A stretch of 64,000 nt of DNA from Triglochin maritima (Eukaryota; Streptophyta; Magnoliopsida; Alismatales; Juncaginaceae): the NCBI GenBank assembly GCA_963682175.1, contig OY821775.1, forward strand, positions 38,128,053-38,192,052, given 5' to 3'. The notes below the pieces were generated by a model. The model had not been told where the DNA came from and made no database searches. It was given only the letters and a program-made list of their open reading frames with translations. Positions 59,678 to 64,000 of the stretch are shown one piece after another. Within the stretch, counting starts at the first letter, position 1. The number at the start of each line of letters is the position of its first letter. The translations under genes and the position numbers were made by a program.

Positions 59678-60371
59678 TGATTGACATCATTTCATGCTTA
59701 TATTTGTATCTTATGTCCATTATCTTTCACCTAAACAATGCTATGTGACGAGTTTTATGTTTGAATTTCAGAAATAAATAGGTTTGAAGAGATGAAGCAT
59801 AAAATGACCCAAAAGCATGGAAAAAAGACTGAATTGTGAGACTTGGTGACTAAGATGCAAGGGAGAAGGACTTGAACGTAAGACTGAAGGACCAAAGAGC
59901 AAAACAGAAAACTCCACACTTTTTTGGGGAGTATTTTGGCAATTAGATTCGGGTCGGAGCTCCAATAAACAACGTAGATGCATCAAAGACCGACAAAGAA
60001 ATCCAGAATAAAATCCAGCGTGATCCGGACCACATAGACCGCCAATTGGCGGTCCAAGACCGCTAATTGGCAGTCTGTTTTGGCCCAAATCCTCTACGAT
60101 TTTGGTGGGTCGCATATTAGTGTGTATTTAGTCCATTTCCGGTATTTGTTTAGTCTCACATCGGGGGATTGTCCCGGATCGCCTTTTTCTATGGCTATAA
60201 ATAGAACTCTTCACCTTCCATTGTAATCACTTCAAATTTTGAGTGGCTATTCTTCCTACTAGAAGTGAGACCTTGAAGCACACACTAAAGTAGGAGGATG
60301 CTACTTGAATTGTTAGTCATTTTAATAGAAGTTTTCTTCATTATGTTGCTTTCTTGTTTCATGTTGCTTGT
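59678..60371 (+). mobile_element. Athila/Tat LTR fragment (5' part), interrupted by the next element
   Basis: It begins TGATTGACATCATTTCATGC and follows the same family LTR, with TATAAATAG at 60196-60204 and U3 palindromes at 60037-60075. It stops at about 694 bp, exactly where another LTR begins. Self-nesting into its own LTR is the simplest reading; its remainder would lie beyond the window. Confidence 0.75.
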
Positions 60372-61781
60372 TGATTGACATCATTTCATGCTCATATTTG
60401 TATCTTATATCCATTATCTTTCACCTAAACAATGCTATGTCACGAGTTTTATGTTTAGTTTTCAGGAATAAATAGGTTTGAAGAGATGAAGCATAAAAGG
60501 ACCCAAAAGCTGGGAAAAAGGACTGAATTGTGAGATCTAGGGACCAAGATGCAAGGAAGAAGGACCTGATTGCAAGACAGAAGGACCTAAGAGCAAAACA
60601 GAATACTCCACACCATCATGGGGAGTATTTTACTATTCGATTCGGGTCGGAGCTCCAACATGCAAAATAGATGCATCAAATACCAACAAAGCCTTCCAGA
60701 AAATCCCACAAGAAATTCCAGAGCGATCCGGACACTGTAGACCGCTAATTAGCGGTCCAAGACCGCTAATTGGCGGTCACTTTTGGCCCAAATGCTTTCA
60801 AATTTCTCCAGAACATGTATTAGAGGATGTTTAGGCTATTTGTGGTATCTGTTTAGTCCCACATCGGGGGATTGTCTCGGATTAGCTTTTTCCATGGCTA
60901 TAAATAGAACTCTTCACATCCTATTGTAATGACTCCATATTTTAAGTGGCTATTCTTCCTACTAGAAGTGAGGCCTTGAAGCACACAGTAAAGTAGGAGG
61001 ATGCTACTTTTAATGTGAGTCATTTTATCAATAAAGTTTTGTGTTTCTTCCATTGTTTGTTTTATGCTTCTTTTATTGTTGTGCATGTTTTAGTTTAATC
61101 GTCTTTTAATTCTAGCTTAGTTTTAATATGCTTTCTTTCCATAGTTTAATAATTAGTGTAATGTTTAGTGAGTAGTTCCATCCCCTTTGGGGGGTGGAGT
61201 AGATGTACATACATGCATTAGAGAGTGGGATGAATGCTTTAATTTCAATGTGTTGATTAAACATGAATGTATGCTTGCTTGTTTAGGATAGAATTTACAA
61301 CTTGATGAGTTTTGCCAAAATGATTAGACACCTCTCATGCTTGTTTAGGTTCTGAAATAAACACCTTGCATATGTAAATGTTAATCAACTAAGTTGGTGA
61401 ATAGATTGATAGGTTTTGCCATAACATTTAGACACTTCCTATGCTTGATAAACACCACCTTCATGTGCTTAAAGAATGTATTCTACGCCCACCTCTTTGC
61501 TTGTGTGCACTCACTCCACCCCTTAGGGGTTTTCCCTTCCTGAAATTCTAGCAGTCTTGTTTTGTTCTTAGCTTAGTTCTTATTTCATCGTTTGGTTGCT
61601 TCTTTCACATTTCATACTTCTTAGCGTAGTGTAGCGTAGGTTAGCATAAACACCTTTCTTCCCCTATTTTTGCCACTTGATTTCATACAAGCAAGAGGCT
61701 ACTCACCTCCCTGAGGACGACCCGTACTTGCCACCGCTTCATCGCGGTCGTGCATTTGCGGTTTAATTAAAACGTTCAACA
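60372..61781 (+). repeat. 5' LTR of the right-hand Athila/Tat element
   Basis: The U3 contains two palindromes, at 60740-60757 and 60761-60778 (GACCGCTAATTGGCGGTC). The end CAACA at 61777-61781 is followed by a six-base spacer and the primer site; the exact end is uncertain by a few bases. Confidence 0.82.
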
Positions 61782-61787
61782 AGTTTT

Positions 61788-61805
61788 TGGCGCCGTTGCC
61801 GGGGA
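61788..61805 (+). other. Primer binding site, tRNA-Asp type
   Basis: TGGCGCCGTTGCCGGGGA, a perfect 18-base match to the site at 708-725. Confidence 0.9.
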
Positions 61806-61939
61806 GGTGCCAGTCCAGACTCTTGTTTGGACGATTCGAGTGGATTTAATTTTTGTTTTGTAGTTTTTCTTTGTTTCAGGAGACTTGGAGTCGGCAGGAG
61901 GAACATCTGGAGAAGTTTTGAAGCAAGTTGGGCACTGTA

Positions 61940-61978
61940 GACCGCCAATCAGCGGCCTGAGACCGCCAATTGGCGGTC
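61940..61978 (+). repeat. Paired palindromes in the leader
   Basis: Imperfect copy 61940-61957 and perfect GACCGCCAATTGGCGGTC at 61961-61978, at the same distance from the primer site as in the other two family members. Confidence 0.85.
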
Positions 61979-62873
61979 TGGTAAGCTCAGCTCGCTCTCT
62001 TATTTCTTTGGTCTGTTTACTTTATCTGATAGAGTGGTCTGGGACTTAATTTGGCATGTTTTGACTTATAGTTTGTTCCCAGATCAATAATCAAACCTCC
62101 TTTAAGCAACTTGGACCCTAAAACTCAAAGCAAAAGATTAGGCATTATTTTTGTTTAGGCCATGCATCATGTATGTGACTTAGGCATTTAGATTGTCTTT
62201 TATCTTAGCTTTATTTTCTGTTGCTGAGAGCTGGCGTGAGGTACGCACCTTCTACTCTCATTCATGCATTTCGTATGAACATGCATTAGTTAGTAGGAAG
62301 TGCATTGCAACAAGTGTGAGTTGAGCGTTGTTTGGAGAGTTGATTGCTAGATTTAGGACTCCAAAACGCTACTAAGGAGGGGTTGTCCCATAAAAGATAA
62401 GGTGGGGGATTTCATCACCCTTTCCTTCGCCCCAAAAACCACACTAATCAAGAGCCTAATTTTAAATCAAGTAGACATTGGCCCTAAGGATCTTGGACGC
62501 ATTAGGAGAGTGATCCGGTCCCGATCGTCATGACCTGATCGGCGTTGCCCACCTTGTCGATAGTAGGAGAGACGAGATCCCCGGATCTTGGCTCACTTGC
62601 TGGGCTTTGTGGTACTCGTCGTAGGGAGGTGAGGCGTGTTGAGGCCGTGTGACCTCGCAGTTAGGCGTCGTCTAGCTGTAAGGACCTATAACGACCTTAG
62701 GATTGTTTGAGCCTTGTTTGCTTGTGTGCTTCTACCTGTACCCATCCGCCGTAGCTTAAGGACTTCTTCCCTTCTCTCCTGAGTCATTCTTTCTCTCCTG
62801 TGTTCCCCAGTCTTCTCTTCTACGTACATTCTTTGTTTGAAAAATTTTTTTTGCTGTGTGTGCACCTTTGTGC

Positions 62874-64000
62874 ATGCTTTCGTGGACACGAGACGAGAGT
62901 GGTCATTTGACGAGGAGCGTTGTCAATCCGGCTTCGGTCATCGATTTCTCGACGCCTTCCTCCTCTCGTGTCACACGTAGTTCGGGTCCAATGGCTGCTA
63001 ATTTCCGTGAGGAGGAGCAGTTGCTGGACCCGCCTGCTCCACCTGTTCTTCCAGTTGTCGTTCCCATACCTCTTCGTGATCGATGCTACCCGAGCCGTAC
63101 CGCTCTACCCTCATGCATCGTATTACCAGAGGCTAATGGGAACCATTTTGAGGTTAAGCCTCAATTCATTTCCATGCTCCCTCATTTCACTGGGAAAGGT
63201 GACCCCTATATCTTTCTCAGGGAATTTGAGGAGGTCTGTGCTATGTTCAAGCTGCAACAACTTAGCACAGACTCCATCCATCTTAGGCTCGTTCCTTTTG
63301 CACTAAAGGATGACGCCAAGAAGTGGTTGTACAGCAACCAGGCGAATTCCTTTCGGACTTGGGATGAGTTTCAATCTGCATTCCTCAAGAAGTACTTTCC
63401 TAATCATCGGACTCAAAAATTGAGGAACGAAATCAATTCGTTCTATCAACATGAGACCGAACCATTTCATGCATATCTTGAGAGGTTCAAAGAGCTACTA
63501 TCCTCGTGCCCTCACCATGGAATTGAGTTGTGGCGTCTTTGTCAGATTGTGTATGAGGGTCTTCACATCCCGTCCAGAACGCTCCTTGAGTCCATGTGTC
63601 AAGGAGAGTTCTTGGGAAAGGATGAAAGGGAGGCATGGGCCTTCCTAGAAGACCTCGCTGAGAAAACCATGCAGTGGGAGAGTGTGAGGGAACCACCTGC
63701 ATCATCTAGTATAGGAGCGAGGATCGCGAATGCAAACTCGACTAGATCGGGTGCCGCATTTGCTATCGATACCACTACGGCCACCGAGGCACGCATGGCG
63801 GCCTTAATGCGCCGTATGGATTCGATTGAGCTCCAAAACCGACAAAGTGCACCTCACATGTCCATATCTGGTCCAGTTCCTTGTCATTCATGTGGTAGGA
63901 TAGGTCATGTAGAGAGCGAGTGTGAGTCAATTCCTCCTGAGATGGAGCGTGTCAACGCCATCTATGATAGAGCCAGGAATGACCCATACTCATCATCTTA
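62874..64000 (+). CDS. Gag protein of the Athila/Tat element, partial at the window edge
   Basis: A frame of 375 codons is open from ATG 62874 to the last base of the window; a second in-frame ATG lies at 62991. The central region carries the retrotransposon gag (capsid) domain: FTGKGDPYIFLREFEEVCAM, then LVPFALKDDAKKWLYS, TWDEFQSAFLKKYFP and QHETEPFHAYLERFKELL. A CCHC zinc knuckle, CHSCGRIGHVESEC, follows near the end, about residue 340. This is typical Athila/Tat gag, which forms the virus-like particle and binds genomic RNA. No stop or frameshift is seen, unlike the older transposon genes in the window, so this copy may be recent. The pol region would lie beyond 64000. Confidence 0.88.
   Translation, partial: MLSWTRDESGHLTRSVVNPASVIDFSTPSSSRVTRSSGPMAANFREEEQLLDPPAPPVLPVVVPIPLRDRCYPSRTALPSCIVLPEANGNHFEVKPQFISMLPHFTGKGDPYIFLREFEEVCAMFKLQQLSTDSIHLRLVPFALKDDAKKWLYSNQANSFRTWDEFQSAFLKKYFPNHRTQKLRNEINSFYQHETEPFHAYLERFKELLSSCPHHGIELWRLCQIVYEGLHIPSRTLLESMCQGEFLGKDEREAWAFLEDLAEKTMQWESVREPPASSSIGARIANANSTRSGAAFAIDTTTATEARMAALMRRMDSIELQNRQSAPHMSISGPVPCHSCGRIGHVESECESIPPEMERVNAIYDRARNDPYSSS

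Larger units (their letters stand above)
60372..64000 (+). mobile_element. Athila/Tat-type LTR retrotransposon, 5' part, runs off the window
   Basis: LTR about 60372-61781 (TG to CA, TATAAATAG at 60899-60907), Asp-tRNA primer site, 1.1-kb leader with paired palindromes, then an open gag frame to the window end. The LTR start and leader match the non-autonomous element at 11744-19109 and the fragment at 1-1802. Confidence 0.88.

Noticed and set aside
62920..63306. 128-codon frame in the right-hand element
   Set aside because: It overlaps the real gag frame (62874 onward) out of frame; gag motifs are only in the other frame.

Overview
This is plant nuclear DNA, almost certainly from an angiosperm and probably a eudicot. 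It holds a spliced amino acid permease gene, an intronless 3-hydroxyisobutyrate-dehydrogenase-like gene of the plant type, and many plant transposons. The transposons are Ty3/gypsy Tekay-type chromoviruses with an initiator-Met tRNA primer site, Athila/Tat-type elements with an Asp tRNA primer site, a Tork-like copia LTR, CACTA, hAT MITEs and MULEs. The species cannot be named from the sequence. About three quarters of the window is recognisable mobile DNA.

Layout. 1-2.3 kb: a cut-off Athila/Tat element fused to a copia LTR fragment. 2.3-11.6 kb: mostly quiet intergenic DNA with three hAT-type MITEs; the dehydrogenase-like gene lies on the minus strand at 9238-10191. 11.6-22.7 kb: remains of a plant-mobile-domain (PMD) gene, a Ulp1-like protease tail and a CACTA end. 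They are split by an intact, very young non-autonomous LTR element (11744-19109, target duplication CCGCG) and by a truncated copia LTR. 22.7-23.7 kb: two MITEs just upstream of the permease gene.

23.9-36.3 kb: a seven-exon amino acid permease gene with a 465-codon reading frame. Its sixth intron is expanded to 9.3 kb by an antisense Tekay chromovirus (26828-35648, target duplication AATGG). 36.8-39.1 kb: a solo Tekay-like LTR (target duplication ATGTC). 39.6-51.4 kb: a long-inverted-repeat, MULE-like element with CT/GA-rich arms, split near its centre by a second Tekay chromovirus in plus orientation (41142-49663). 51.7-52.7 kb: a non-autonomous CACTA element. 54-59 kb: a mudrA-type transposase pseudogene split by two different solo LTRs. 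59.7-64 kb: an LTR fragment followed by an Athila/Tat element whose gag frame is still open at the window edge.

The ordinary host genes are the permease and the dehydrogenase-like gene. The rest records nested transposition. Each Tekay polyprotein is full length but carries one in-frame stop. The most unusual signal is that short palindromic arrays recur in unrelated transposons: CGGTCGACCG in Tekay-type LTRs, CGGTNNACCG in the copia LTR, ATAGACGTCGG and its complement in CACTA ends, GTGTCGACAC in a hAT MITE, and GACCGCCAATTGGCGGTC in the U3 and leader of the Athila/Tat family. These could be protein-binding or RNA-dimerisation sites. That is inference.
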